Positions 25,477 through 35,461 of a DNA stretch of 64,000 nt are shown here, piece by piece. Where the stretch lies: assembly GCA_030340625.1 (NCBI GenBank), contig JAOPHQ010006325.1, forward strand, positions 34,121 through 98,120, written 5' to 3'. How positions within the stretch are numbered: the stretch's first letter is position 1; the number at the start of each line of letters is the position of its first letter. The notes beneath the pieces were generated by a model. The model worked only from the letters and a program-made list of their open reading frames with translations. It had not been told where the DNA came from and ran no database searches. The DNA is from Merluccius polli. Its lineage: Eukaryota > Chordata > Actinopteri > Gadiformes > Merlucciidae. Both the position numbers and the translations under genes were made by a program.

Positions 25477-26401
25477 TATTTAAATCTCTTTCCGGCCCCG
25501 CTGTCAGAAACTCCGCATTTAACTGAATTGAGGCGAACTACCAGCATACGTCTTTGCATGGGGAGATTCACGCTATTTCCAGCCTGGAACGGTTACCGTT
25601 ACTTTGTTCAATAATTCACTTTGAGTTCACTAATTATCTCCTTGCATCCGTAAATCTTCGTATCTTCTTAATACACAAAGATAAAAGGCATTTTTCTATA
25701 CCTGTTTTCGTAGAGTACTTCAATGGATTACCCTTTCCGAGTTATCTTCTGAGGCGAGGCTCTTGTAATTTTCCACTTCAGCAGCAGGCTAGCCACGTTC
25801 CTCTTGTTGTGGTAATCCAGCAAAGCTAAGCTAGTTTTTTGACTAAATGTAATGGCACGCTGTTTCGTTTAAAGTCTTCAGTACCACAATTTGAATTCAG
25901 TCGTAACAACTAGTAATTGAAACGCGTGAGGCAAGAGGCAAGATGATCTTCTTCAAAAGTGTTTACTGATAAAGTTGTTCACATACATACTTGTCTACAC
26001 GGTCAAAAAACTATGTTGCTTCCTACATTTCTGTATTCAATCTGAGCTGAACAGGTCCCATTAGTTTATATTACGTTGACGCGCTGCTCTCTGATTGGAA
26101 GCGCTGGAACGTTTTCATTAACACATCATATTATTATTAATTTTGCCTACATATTCTTTCAAATCACAATGAAATTATTTATCTTAACTATTGCATTTTT
26201 AACACTTTTAACTAAATTATTATAACACATGAAATCATGAATTTGGCTCTTACAAATATATTGTATTGCATTAAAACCCAGTTAAAACCACTATACGATC
26301 ACATGTTAAAAAGTATTCACATCTTAAAATGCATTTCATGTAATTGTAAAAAACAAATTAAGATGTAATGTACTTGGGCAGTCTTTCAGTTCTCTGCTGA
26401 A

Positions 26402-27612
26402 TAGTGGTGGATTTCATGATTCGTTTGCGCAAATCAGTTCGCGTCGTTCAGTTCGCCACAAAGAGTCGTTCGTTCGTTCGTTCGTTCAGTCGTGTTTCCG
26501 GTAGCGGTGAATCAGTCGTTCAGACTCGGCTCCTCCCTCCGTCCCTCGTTCTCATTCGCGAATCGCGAACGACTCGGCTGTCATTCGCGAACGGCGAATG
26601 CCAGCCGAGTCGGTCAGACTCGGCTCCTCCCTCGTTCACAACATTCAAACGAATCACGAATGCAGCTGAGTCGGTCTCGGTCAGACTCCCTCGTTCTCAT
26701 TTACTAACTAATCACGAAATCACGATTCACAATCGTGCAATGGTGCAAATGGTTATCAATCAACACAACATTAACTAAGTTCCTTTCAGCTGAGGAGCGC
26801 TTCGTGTTCGGAATCGGGATATTGTTGCCCGGGCGCCGCACGTCAGCTCGAGCTCACTTTATCCTGAAAGGTGGGAGGAGGGGGGTTGATGGTGTTAATA
26901 AATGTGTGAATAATAGCAAATACAACATTGTGTCTGTCTGGTTGAATATGTTAACATATGTATTTAATTTGAGTTCAACAGATTTATTTAATGTATGCAT
27001 AATGACATGTCAGGATCAAAATGCCCCATTCCCCCAATTCAAGGTAAAGTTAGACAAACCAAACGCAGCGGGATGCGGGGGGGGGGGGGGGGGGGCGTAG
27101 TAGATTATTGGATTTTTAATATATCAGCAAGATAATAGACTTGATTTAGCAATGATGAGTTTAAAATGTAATGATGTACAGTTGTGTTTATTCTGGGCAT
27201 ATTTTATTTACTATTGTGAAGATGGCCATTGGCCACCCCCACTCAAGATCAAGATCCACCAAGGTGGGGGTCCCGGCCGGGTCGCGTGCAACGAGACAGA
27301 TTGACGAGACATTCAAATATTTTATTAATCTGGCATGACAGAAAATACAAAGACAGCATGCATTTACCATTTCACTGATATTTAAATGTAAAAGGCACGA
27401 TTGGCTGGCTCTCGTGAGTCGTGACGTCTCAGTCCTCGAGTCAATCACAGTCAGCGAACGACTCGGCGTCGCGAATCAGCAGCGCGTCAGAGACTCAGCG
27501 AACGAGACGAACGACGACGAACGAGTCGAACGAGAACGGCGAATGAGGTCAGTTTGTTCACTTTAAAGAGTCGTTCGTTCGAACTGATTCGTTCGCGAAC
27601 GAGCCATCACTA
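26402..27612. mobile_element. Non-autonomous hAT-like element in the gypsy 5' LTR
   Basis: The ends TAGTGGTGG and CCATCACTA are near-inverted. Flanks CTGCTGAA (26394-26401) and GTGCTGAA (27613-27620) form an 8-bp target duplication with one difference. The interior is rich in TTCGTTCG and CGAACGA runs and includes a 19-base G run near 27077. No transposase is visible. Confidence 0.75.
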
Positions 27613-27732
27613 GTGCTGAACCACATGTTTTGTGTGTGTGTCTACCACTCATTGCAGCTACCATAAAGAATAACATCATCCAATCCAGCCTGTGTGTGGG
27701 TTCTTGGCGGGGCGGGTACACAGCAGTCACAT

Positions 27733-27750
27733 TGGTGCCGTGACCCGGAT
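27733..27750 (+). promoter_or_regulatory. Primer-binding site, tRNA-His-like
   Basis: TGGTGCCGTGACCCGGAT starts one base after the 5' LTR. It differs at one position from the complement of the vertebrate tRNA-His 3' end, the primer type known for RTVL-H elements. It marks where first-strand synthesis begins. Confidence 0.8.
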
Positions 27751-28132
27751 GCTTCTATCAAGCTCGTCGAACCGCTGACCGTCCTGCCTACCACATCGCT
27801 CCATGAAGCAGCCAGTTCACAGTATTTGCAGGTTCACAGTTTACAAGGGTAGCAAAAATTGCAGTGAAGCTCATTACTGTACACTGTAAAGTGTGTCACA
27901 GTGGCACGGATAATTGTATGTGGCATAGCAGTAACATGTCACACAGATTGCTGATTTATTTTACCGTTTTGATTTATTTGCCGTTTTCCTATTGATGATT
28001 TCATACTGTATATTGGGGTGGACTGTACCGTTTTGTGCCAGACATTTTTGAAACATGTCTATTCAGAGTAATCAGCTTTTCCCACGGTTTGGCACACCCA
28101 CTCATGTTGGCAGAGGCAGGGGTATGCCTACT

Positions 28133-29072
28133 AGAGTTGTTCCGATTCCGATACCAGTATCGGAAATTGCTCCGATACTGCCGAACATGCGGTATCGGCG
28201 ACTACTGGAGTCCAGGCACCGATCCGATACCGCGTAATGTTTTCAATTAGTAATCTAATAGGGGTTATGCGCAACATACTTCTGCATTCTGCGAAACAGA
28301 TCTCATCACATCCGGTTCAGGTCCGCTGTACCGCGCTCACATTATTTTATTTACTAATCCGCACTTCCAGATAGGGTGGCCATTCGTCCGGCTTTAGGCC
28401 GGACTGTCCGGTTCCCCCCTCCCGTCGGCCCGCGGTGTGTTGCGATCGCGCGCGCCCCCCCCCCCCCACGGCCGTAGGTCCGAGGCGCGCACCCCCCCCC
28501 CCCCACGGGCTGAGGTGTCCTCCTTTTCAACAACTCATAAATGGTCACCCTACTTCCAGACCGTCGCCGGGGCTTCAGAGTAATGTGTCCGAGGAGAGCA
28601 GCCCTCTCCCGGACACACGCTAGCTTTTACCGCTGTTTTGTTTTTGTTTTTTAATCCGCACTTCCAGACCGTCACCGGGGCTTCAGAGTAATGTGTCCGA
28701 GGAGAGTAGCCCTCTCCCGGACTCACCCGCTAGCTTTAACCGCTGTTTTTTTTTGTTTGTTTTTTCATCCATCTTTTCTTCTCACTAACATTCAGATGTT
28801 AAAATCAAATAAAACGCCAACACTAAAAAGGGCTAGCTAGGTTAGCTGTTAACTGTTCTATTTAAAAATAAATGGCTTGAATTTGCTCTATTTATTCATG
28901 TTTTACAAAGAGTTTAACCTGAGCCAGGCCTTACCACTATGATAATCATATCACAGTCATGCATGTATGCTATTTTTATAACATACTCGTATCGGATCGG
29001 TACTCGGTACCGGCCGATACCCACAGCACAAGTATCGGAATCGGTATCGGGAGGGAAAAAATGGTATCGGAA
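28133..29072. mobile_element. hAT-like element inserted in gypsy gag
   Basis: The sequence is rich in CCGATACC and GGTATCGG at both ends, as in a common fish hAT family. The bases CCTACT occur on both sides (28127-28132 and 29073-29078), so at least a 6-bp target duplication is visible. Inside, a block of about 108 bp (CCGCACTTCCAGACCGTC onwards) is present twice in tandem at 28550-28770. No transposase. Confidence 0.75.
28372..28552. mobile_element. hAT miniature element inside the gag insertion
   Basis: It starts TAGGGTGGCCATT and ends AATGGTCACCCTA, with an 8-bp target duplication CTTCCAGA at 28364-28371 and 28553-28560. It contains C-rich runs and is 181 bp long. It is the innermost layer of the nest. 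Confidence 0.85.
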
Positions 29073-30402
29073 CCTACTCCTATCCCCTTTTCTGTTGATA
29101 GTTTTACCCCAGGTGTTGATTTGCCCTCATTAGAGGCAGTTTCTAATACTAGCGTCCATGATGCAGCTGACCAGCACACTAGCTCCCATTTGCCTCAAGT
29201 CACGTCTACGCCAAATCCTATTAGTGACAACCCTGAGAGTGTAGCTGACCAGATGAGGACTGTCATTCAGGAGATAGGCCATCAATTAGCTGACAGCATC
29301 ATGTCGCGTATGCAGTCACACAACACAGTAGCTCCTGATTTAACTGTCACACAGAATGTGACAAGCACACTGAGTCAGCCTAGCCGTGTGTCTGATGTAT
29401 CTCAGGTTCAGGTTGTCACACAGGAAGATTAAGGAACCACCATCATTTGTAGGAGATGGGTCAGATTCAATCAAGGTGCATGAATGGGAAGATCTGATGA
29501 GAGCATTCATGAAAAAGAGTAATGTGAGAGTCGAAGAGCAGGCTGAGGAAATCCTTGTGCATTTGAGGGGAAAAGCTAAAGATGTAGTGAAGTTTGGCAT
29601 TAGGAACAGTAACATTGATATGCATGCTCAGCCCGACATGATTTATGGTCTCCTCAGAAAACACTTTAGCTGTACTAGGTACTCTGCTGTCCCTTTAGCT
29701 GACTTTTACTCGACTTTGCCTAAAGACCAGGAAGACCCCTATGACTACTGGCTGAGACTAAACAGAGCAGCTGACCTTGCCATTGACTGTCTGAGAGAGC
29801 AGGGAAAGACGCTGGACAACCCTGAAATGGAGGTGACTCGCATGTTTATTAGAAACTGTCCCTGCAAAGACCTGGCCCTCACTTTCAGGTCCAAGACCAT
29901 AGAGAAGTGGTCAGCATGTGAACTACTGGAGGTGCTGAACGAGTACCATGCCGAGATGAGCTGCAAAGCAACTCCCCCGGTACATGCTGTGAAGAGGATG
30001 GACATTGCAGTACACACAGCTGAGGTGAGCCATAGCCCGGCCCCTGGCCACAGTGGTCACGTGCCACCTCAGACCCAGAGTCCTCAGTATGTCCCCCTAG
30101 CGGAAGTGATGGCTATGTTGGAGAAGGTTCTGCTGCGTGGGACCTCTGACCAGTCACAAGTGAGGAGGCGAGCTCCACCCAGGCGTCCTGAGGACAGAGT
30201 TGACGGGTTCACTGACGTGCCATGCATTATTTGCAAAGATGATGGTCACAGTGCCTTCTCTCATTGCCGGGAGAAGAGGCTCTGCTTCAAGTGTTATGCT
30301 CCGGGCCATTCGCGCCGTTACTGTCCGGCAAGGAGGACCACTGCACAGCCTCAGGAAAACTGACCGGTCTGTACACTGAGGAGGACTGTGCAGATCGGCT
30401 AA

Positions 30403-33400
30403 TTGAACCTCCCACCCGACATGCTGGATATTGAATTCCTCTATGAGTCACATAGCAGTTATATTGGCAGTACAATAATCTCATCCAAGAAACTGATCTT
30501 TCAGGGATCCCAGAGGATAGCAGAGACTGACAGCTTGTTCTACACACCTGTACTTGTGAAGAATGGCCCCACTTTCAAAGCGCTGTTGGACAGCGGGTCG
30601 ATGGCCTGTACAATAAGTGAATCTGCTGTTGAGTCCCTGCTGCAGCAATACCCTGACATGACAAGAGACACAGTTGATGATTATGTCATTGTAGGCTGCG
30701 GAGGACACCACGTTTCCCCCAAAGACATGTATGACCTTGATGTCACCGTTTACGGATGCAGGATGATCGTTCCAGTAATGGTCGTTCCTGGCCAGACAGA
30801 ACAAATGATCCTCGGCAGCAATGCTATCAAGCATATTCTAACTCAACTGAAGAGCACTGACGGCTACTGGAGGCTAGTTTCCTCACCCGACAATGGTCAG
30901 ACTGATGACCACTGCCAATTCCTGTCGCTGCTTTCCAACACAGAGAGATGGAGAGGTGAATGCATTCCAGATAAGGTGGGAACAGTGAAAGTCAAGAGTT
31001 GTGTGACACTGAAACCACAGAGCGAGCACCTTGTCTGGGGCAAGTTACCTGAGTCGGCTGTGATGTCAGTAGGCAGTACTGTGGTCGTTGAGCCGCCCCC
31101 GTCTAAAGCCAGACCCAAACAAATCCTTGTTGGAAGAGTTATTACTCCACTTTGGGGAGATCGATGGGTGCCTGTTAAAGTTATTAATCCTACAGACAGA
31201 ACTGTGGTGCTGAGAAGGAACGCCAAGATCGCAGATGTGTCCCCCTGTATAGCAGTAGAGGACCTGCCTAAAGCAGAGGAGGTCAAGTGCAACATGCAGT
31301 GTGTGCAGAGCGAAGATGTGCATTTGAGGTCAGAAGAGGACATGGTGCGTGCACTGGAGGCTCTGGGACTGCAAGACATTGATCTGAAGTCATGCAAAGT
31401 GTCACTGCAGTGGAAAGACAAGCTTGTTCACATCATTGAACAGTATGAGGCAATCTTCTCCGGACACAAGATGGACTGCGGAGAGGCTAAAGAGTTTGTG
31501 CATCGCATCCACCTTGTTGACGACAAGCCGTTCCGTCTGCCTTACAGACGCATACCACCAAGCCAGTATGAGAAACTGAGAACGACTCTGAATGAGATGG
31601 AAGAAAAAGGCATTATTCAGAAGTCGAGCAGTGAATATGCATCTGCACTCGTTCTCGTATGGAAGCGGAATGGAGACCTCAGAGTATGCACTGACTTCAG
31701 ATGGCTCAACGCAAGAACTGTGAAGGATGCTTACCCACTGCCGCATCAAGCAGATGCTCTAGCCGCACTTGGTGGAAATGCTCTATTCTCCACGATGGAC
31801 CTGACATCAGGCTTCTATAACGTCCCCTTGCACCCTGATGATAGGAAGTATACAGCATTCTCATCGCCCTTTGGACTTCATGAATATAACCGTCTCCCTC
31901 AAGGTCTTTGCAATAGTCCGGCTACCTTCATGAGGATGATGATGTCCATATTCGGGGACGAGAATTTCACGAGTCTGTTGTGTTACCTCGACGATCTGAT
32001 GGTATTTGCACCTACAGAGGAAGTTGCACTCAGACGCCTAGAGATGGTGTTTGCACGCCTCAAGGAGCACAACCTTAAGCTTGCACCCAAGAAGTGCTTC
32101 TTCCTCAGAAGGACTGTGAAGTTTCTTGGGCACGTCATCAGTGAAGATGGGGTTCGAACAGACCCTGAAAAAGTGAGAGCCATAAATGATCTACAAGTCA
32201 CAGGACTCATGGAGTCCGATGGGAAAACGCCTTGCCCTAGTAAAATCAGATCGTTTCTAGGCATGGTGATGTATTATCAGAGTTTCATCGAGGCATGTTC
32301 TGCGAAGGCTAAGCCGCTGTTCAGGCTCACAGTTGAACCTGGTGCTCAGCGCAAGCACAAGAGAGGTCGCAAACCTGTGAAGAAAGGAGGTCCTGTGAAA
32401 CTGACTCCTGCTGACTGGTCCGACGCATGCCAGAATGCATTCGAGACACTGAAACACGACCTCATGACAAGTGTCACTCTAGCCCACCCGGATTTCAATG
32501 CCCTGTTCATTCTGGCTGTCGATGCATCCTTTGATGGGATTGGAGCTGTCCTGTCGCAACTGCCGCCTGGTGGAAAAGTAGCCAGACCTGTTGCCTTTGC
32601 GAGTAGAACGCTTTCTCGCTCCCAGTTGAACTACCCTGCACACCGCCTTGAATTTCTTGCCTTGAAATGGGCAGTATGTGACAAATTCAGCCACTGGTTG
32701 AAAGGCAGGCACTTCACCACATGGACTGACAATAACCCCTTGACATATATTCTAACCAAACCCAAACTTGACGCGTGTGAGCAGCGGTGGGTGGCGAAGC
32801 TCGCTGCTTACGACTTTGACTTGAAGTACATTCCCGGCCCAAAGAACATCGTAGCCGACGCCTTGAGCCGTGAGCCGTTTGTCCAGTCGTGTGTGGGTCA
32901 TCGCCTTGTCACCGAGCCTTATGCCTCGCTGTTGGACCTGGTCAACGGTGTGACTGACAGAACCGTACAAGAGGTGTTCAGAGTGTCCAACAACTGTCAG
33001 GCTGTTGTGGATGACGGTGGTGAAGCATCGGACGAGCCAGTGTACGGGGCAGTTACGCCCAACACCAGAGGCTCAGTTGCATCAGAAGAAGTCGCTGCCA
33101 TCCTCAATGCTCAGTCCACTGGCGGTGTGAGTCACGTGATTGGGACAGATGCTGCCTTCGGTCTTCTGCAGAAGGAAGACCAGTCTGCTGCACTCCCTCA
33201 GAGCCAGCTCGTCGATCGACAAGAGCAAGACAGCACGATAAGCAGGGTTGTGTACTTTGTACAGAGACACAAGAGACCTACCAAACGTGAGAGAGCTGTT
33301 GAGTCACGTGGCGTGATCAAGCTGCTGAAGCATTGGAGTAGACTAACCATACAGAATGGCATGCTGTACAAGATAAGGAAAGATCCCCAGATGAACAAGA

Positions 33401-35016
33401 AGATCTTCCAATTCATAGTACCTGACTCATTGAAGCGGAAAGTCCTCCAAGGTCTCCACGACTCAGCAGGTCACCAAGGCCAGCATCGTACCTTGTCTCT
33501 GGTGAGGCAACGATTCTTCTGGAGTGGCATGGAACGTGATGTTGTGAACTATGTTCAGTCCTGCCAGCGCTGCATAGTAGGGAAGACACCTGAGCCACAC
33601 AGCCGTGCGCCACTCAAGAACATTGTCACCTCTGAACCTATGGAGTTGGTCTGCATAGACTTTTGGACTGCTGAGCAAGGGAACAAGTCTGTGGATGTTC
33701 TAGTTGTGACTGATCATTTCTCCAAGATGGCACAGGCCTTTCCGTGCAAGAATCAGACTGCCAAGCAGGTCGCTCGTCGTCTCTGGAATGACTTCTTTCT
33801 CATTTATGGCTTTCCTCGGCGTATCCATTCGGACCAGGGAGCCAATTTTGAGAGCAAGCTGATCCAGGAGCTTCTAGAGATGGCTGGGGTGCAGAAATCC
33901 CATACGACTCCATATCACCCCATGGGAAATGGTGTCACAGAGCGATTTAACAGGACCTTGGGAAATATGATTAGGTCTCTTCCCCTTCAGTCCAAAGCAA
34001 AGTGGCCACAAATGCTGCAGCAACTCACCTTCTGCTACAACTGCACAGAGCATGAGACGACAGGGTTTGCACCCTTCTACTTAGTGTTTGGGAGAATCCC
34101 TCATCTCCCTGTCGACGTCATGTTTCAGCATGCTCTCACCAGTGACACTGTTGTCAGCCACTCGGACTTCGTGTCCCACCTGAAGAAGGATCTGCATGAA
34201 GCTGCTCAGATTGTGCAGAGGAACAGTCTCAAGGAACAGACTCGCCACGCCAAGCTGTACAACCGCAAGGTCAAGGGCTCACCCCTCGTCGTTGGAGACA
34301 GAGTGTTGATCGCCAACAGAGGTGTGCCAGGAAAACGCAAGGTTGCAGACAAGTGGGAGTCCACCCCATATGAAGTCATCTCAGTCAGACCTGAACTCAA
34401 TGTCTGCAGAGTCAAGGATTGCCTGACAGGCAGAGAGAGAGTCATTCACCGGAATCTACTACTCTCTGTCAGCTTTCTGCCTTGCGAGAGAGGTGTGGAC
34501 AGTGAGGCCGGACACTCAGAATGTGACGTAGCTGCACACGGTAGTGATGCATGTCCTGATGTGGCTGACATGATGGAGGACAGTGATGTACGTACAGTCA
34601 ACTGGCTGATGCAGACAGGTGGAGAGGAAGCCCATTCGGAAGAGGAGGATGACTTGCTTGACCGGAGGTCTGATGTTGCCCAGTCTGACTCTCTCTCAGT
34701 CGCCGCTTCCAGTCAGGACAGTCAACAAATGCCTGCAGAAGATGTTGACCATGCTGCTGTCGATGGTGCGGAAGGCCCACCACAGTGCTCTGAAGGCATA
34801 GTCCCTGACACAGACGTGACCCCTCCTGAAGCTGTTCGTCCAGATGAGACCCCTTTGGACACTGACGCTGCTGACATGTCCCCTCCTGACAATATACCCA
34901 CAGACATTGCTCCTCCTGACAGTAACCCTACAGACATTGACTCCCCGGACACTAACGCCCTGAGACAGCCATTCCTGACACTGACTGTCCAGACAATGAC
35001 ATTCCAGGCCCTCTAG
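30403..35016 (+). CDS. Gypsy Pol polyprotein (protease, RT, RNase H, integrase)
   Basis: An open frame of 1,537 codons. Aspartic protease LLDSGS lies near residue 61, RT YLDD near 527, and RNase H has VDASFDGIGAV and TWTDNNPL. The integrase has an HHCC finger (about 1020-1060) and catalytic D, D, E near 1083, 1141 and 1178. The order protease-RT-RNase H-integrase defines Ty3/gypsy. No chromodomain is seen; the C-terminus is an acidic, Pro-Asp-rich tail with loosely repeated TDI-PPD units. Two further breaks are apparent: the region just before the start is open in other frames, and after about 34950 a conserved-looking tail (RYGLRDRSS) continues in a different frame to a stop at 35187-35189. 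The element clade is not assigned. Confidence 0.9.
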   Translation: MNLPPDMLDIEFLYESHSSYIGSTIISSKKLIFQGSQRIAETDSLFYTPVLVKNGPTFKALLDSGSMACTISESAVESLLQQYPDMTRDTVDDYVIVGCGGHHVSPKDMYDLDVTVYGCRMIVPVMVVPGQTEQMILGSNAIKHILTQLKSTDGYWRLVSSPDNGQTDDHCQFLSLLSNTERWRGECIPDKVGTVKVKSCVTLKPQSEHLVWGKLPESAVMSVGSTVVVEPPPSKARPKQILVGRVITPLWGDRWVPVKVINPTDRTVVLRRNAKIADVSPCIAVEDLPKAEEVKCNMQCVQSEDVHLRSEEDMVRALEALGLQDIDLKSCKVSLQWKDKLVHIIEQYEAIFSGHKMDCGEAKEFVHRIHLVDDKPFRLPYRRIPPSQYEKLRTTLNEMEEKGIIQKSSSEYASALVLVWKRNGDLRVCTDFRWLNARTVKDAYPLPHQADALAALGGNALFSTMDLTSGFYNVPLHPDDRKYTAFSSPFGLHEYNRLPQGLCNSPATFMRMMMSIFGDENFTSLLCYLDDLMVFAPTEEVALRRLEMVFARLKEHNLKLAPKKCFFLRRTVKFLGHVISEDGVRTDPEKVRAINDLQVTGLMESDGKTPCPSKIRSFLGMVMYYQSFIEACSAKAKPLFRLTVEPGAQRKHKRGRKPVKKGGPVKLTPADWSDACQNAFETLKHDLMTSVTLAHPDFNALFILAVDASFDGIGAVLSQLPPGGKVARPVAFASRTLSRSQLNYPAHRLEFLALKWAVCDKFSHWLKGRHFTTWTDNNPLTYILTKPKLDACEQRWVAKLAAYDFDLKYIPGPKNIVADALSREPFVQSCVGHRLVTEPYASLLDLVNGVTDRTVQEVFRVSNNCQAVVDDGGEASDEPVYGAVTPNTRGSVASEEVAAILNAQSTGGVSHVIGTDAAFGLLQKEDQSAALPQSQLVDRQEQDSTISRVVYFVQRHKRPTKRERAVESRGVIKLLKHWSRLTIQNGMLYKIRKDPQMNKKIFQFIVPDSLKRKVLQGLHDSAGHQGQHRTLSLVRQRFFWSGMERDVVNYVQSCQRCIVGKTPEPHSRAPLKNIVTSEPMELVCIDFWTAEQGNKSVDVLVVTDHFSKMAQAFPCKNQTAKQVARRLWNDFFLIYGFPRRIHSDQGANFESKLIQELLEMAGVQKSHTTPYHPMGNGVTERFNRTLGNMIRSLPLQSKAKWPQMLQQLTFCYNCTEHETTGFAPFYLVFGRIPHLPVDVMFQHALTSDTVVSHSDFVSHLKKDLHEAAQIVQRNSLKEQTRHAKLYNRKVKGSPLVVGDRVLIANRGVPGKRKVADKWESTPYEVISVRPELNVCRVKDCLTGRERVIHRNLLLSVSFLPCERGVDSEAGHSECDVAAHGSDACPDVADMMEDSDVRTVNWLMQTGGEEAHSEEEDDLLDRRSDVAQSDSLSVAASSQDSQQMPAEDVDHAAVDGAEGPPQCSEGIVPDTDVTPPEAVRPDETPLDTDAADMSPPDNIPTDIAPPDSNPTDIDSPDTNALRQPFLTLTVQTMTFQAL

Positions 35017-35461
35017 CTCAGGTGGTTTGCACACAGCCTGGCCGTTATGGTCTCAGGGATCGTAGTTCCATGAAGCTTCCCCAACGCCTTATTTGTCAGA
35101 TGAATGAGCAAGTAGTAGATGAGGATTCTGTGTCCACAGTATCAGTTAGTACGTTGTTTCAGTTCTTCAGAGATGCACTTTCGGTTTGAGTATCAGGGTT
35201 AAGCTAGTATTTGACCAGAGATGAGTCTAGGTAGTACTTGAAGCTACAGGAACAATGTTTTGCATTTCGGAGGTGTAGAAGGCATCTCTGAGTCTGTGTT
35301 TAGTTAGGAGTTTGATCGCCTCCTTTCTTTCCGCACTCCTTTTTGGGAGAGTTTTAGAACTGACATGCACTCTAGTTTTGTTCCTTGTAATGCACAGTTT
35401 TTTTTAGTTTTTTATATGTAGTATTGCACTCCCATATTTGGCAGAATTTCAGGGGGGTGTA
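35017..35461 (+). other. Gypsy 3' untranslated region and polypurine tract
   Basis: It contains the out-of-frame pol tail to 35189, then non-coding DNA ending with CAGGGGGGTGTA immediately before the 3' LTR, the likely plus-strand primer. Confidence 0.7.

Larger units (their letters stand above)
18848..26254 (-). mobile_element. BEL/Pao LTR retrotransposon, antisense, in the gypsy 5' LTR
   Basis: LTRs are 18848-19249 and 25848-26254 (402 and 407 bp, nearly identical; the main difference is a short GAGGCAA-type duplication). The target duplication is AATAT (18843-18847 and 26255-26259), and the gypsy 3' LTR shows the empty site. On the coding strand the element runs right to left. A purine-rich tract (AGGGGCCGGATAA) precedes the 3' LTR on that strand. 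The primer site was not identified. Confidence 0.92.
28055..30363 (+). pseudogene. Gypsy gag, split by an insertion and a frameshift
   Basis: Gag starts at ATG 28055 (MSIQSNQLFPRFG). It is interrupted at 28133-29072 by a hAT-like element, resumes to 29432, and then continues one frame off to 30363. The C-terminal part has a capsid-like helical region and two zinc knuckles: CIIC followed by H and C (an unusual CX2CX4HX5C), then CFKCYAPGHSRRYC. Because of the insertion and frameshift this copy cannot make Gag. Confidence 0.85.
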
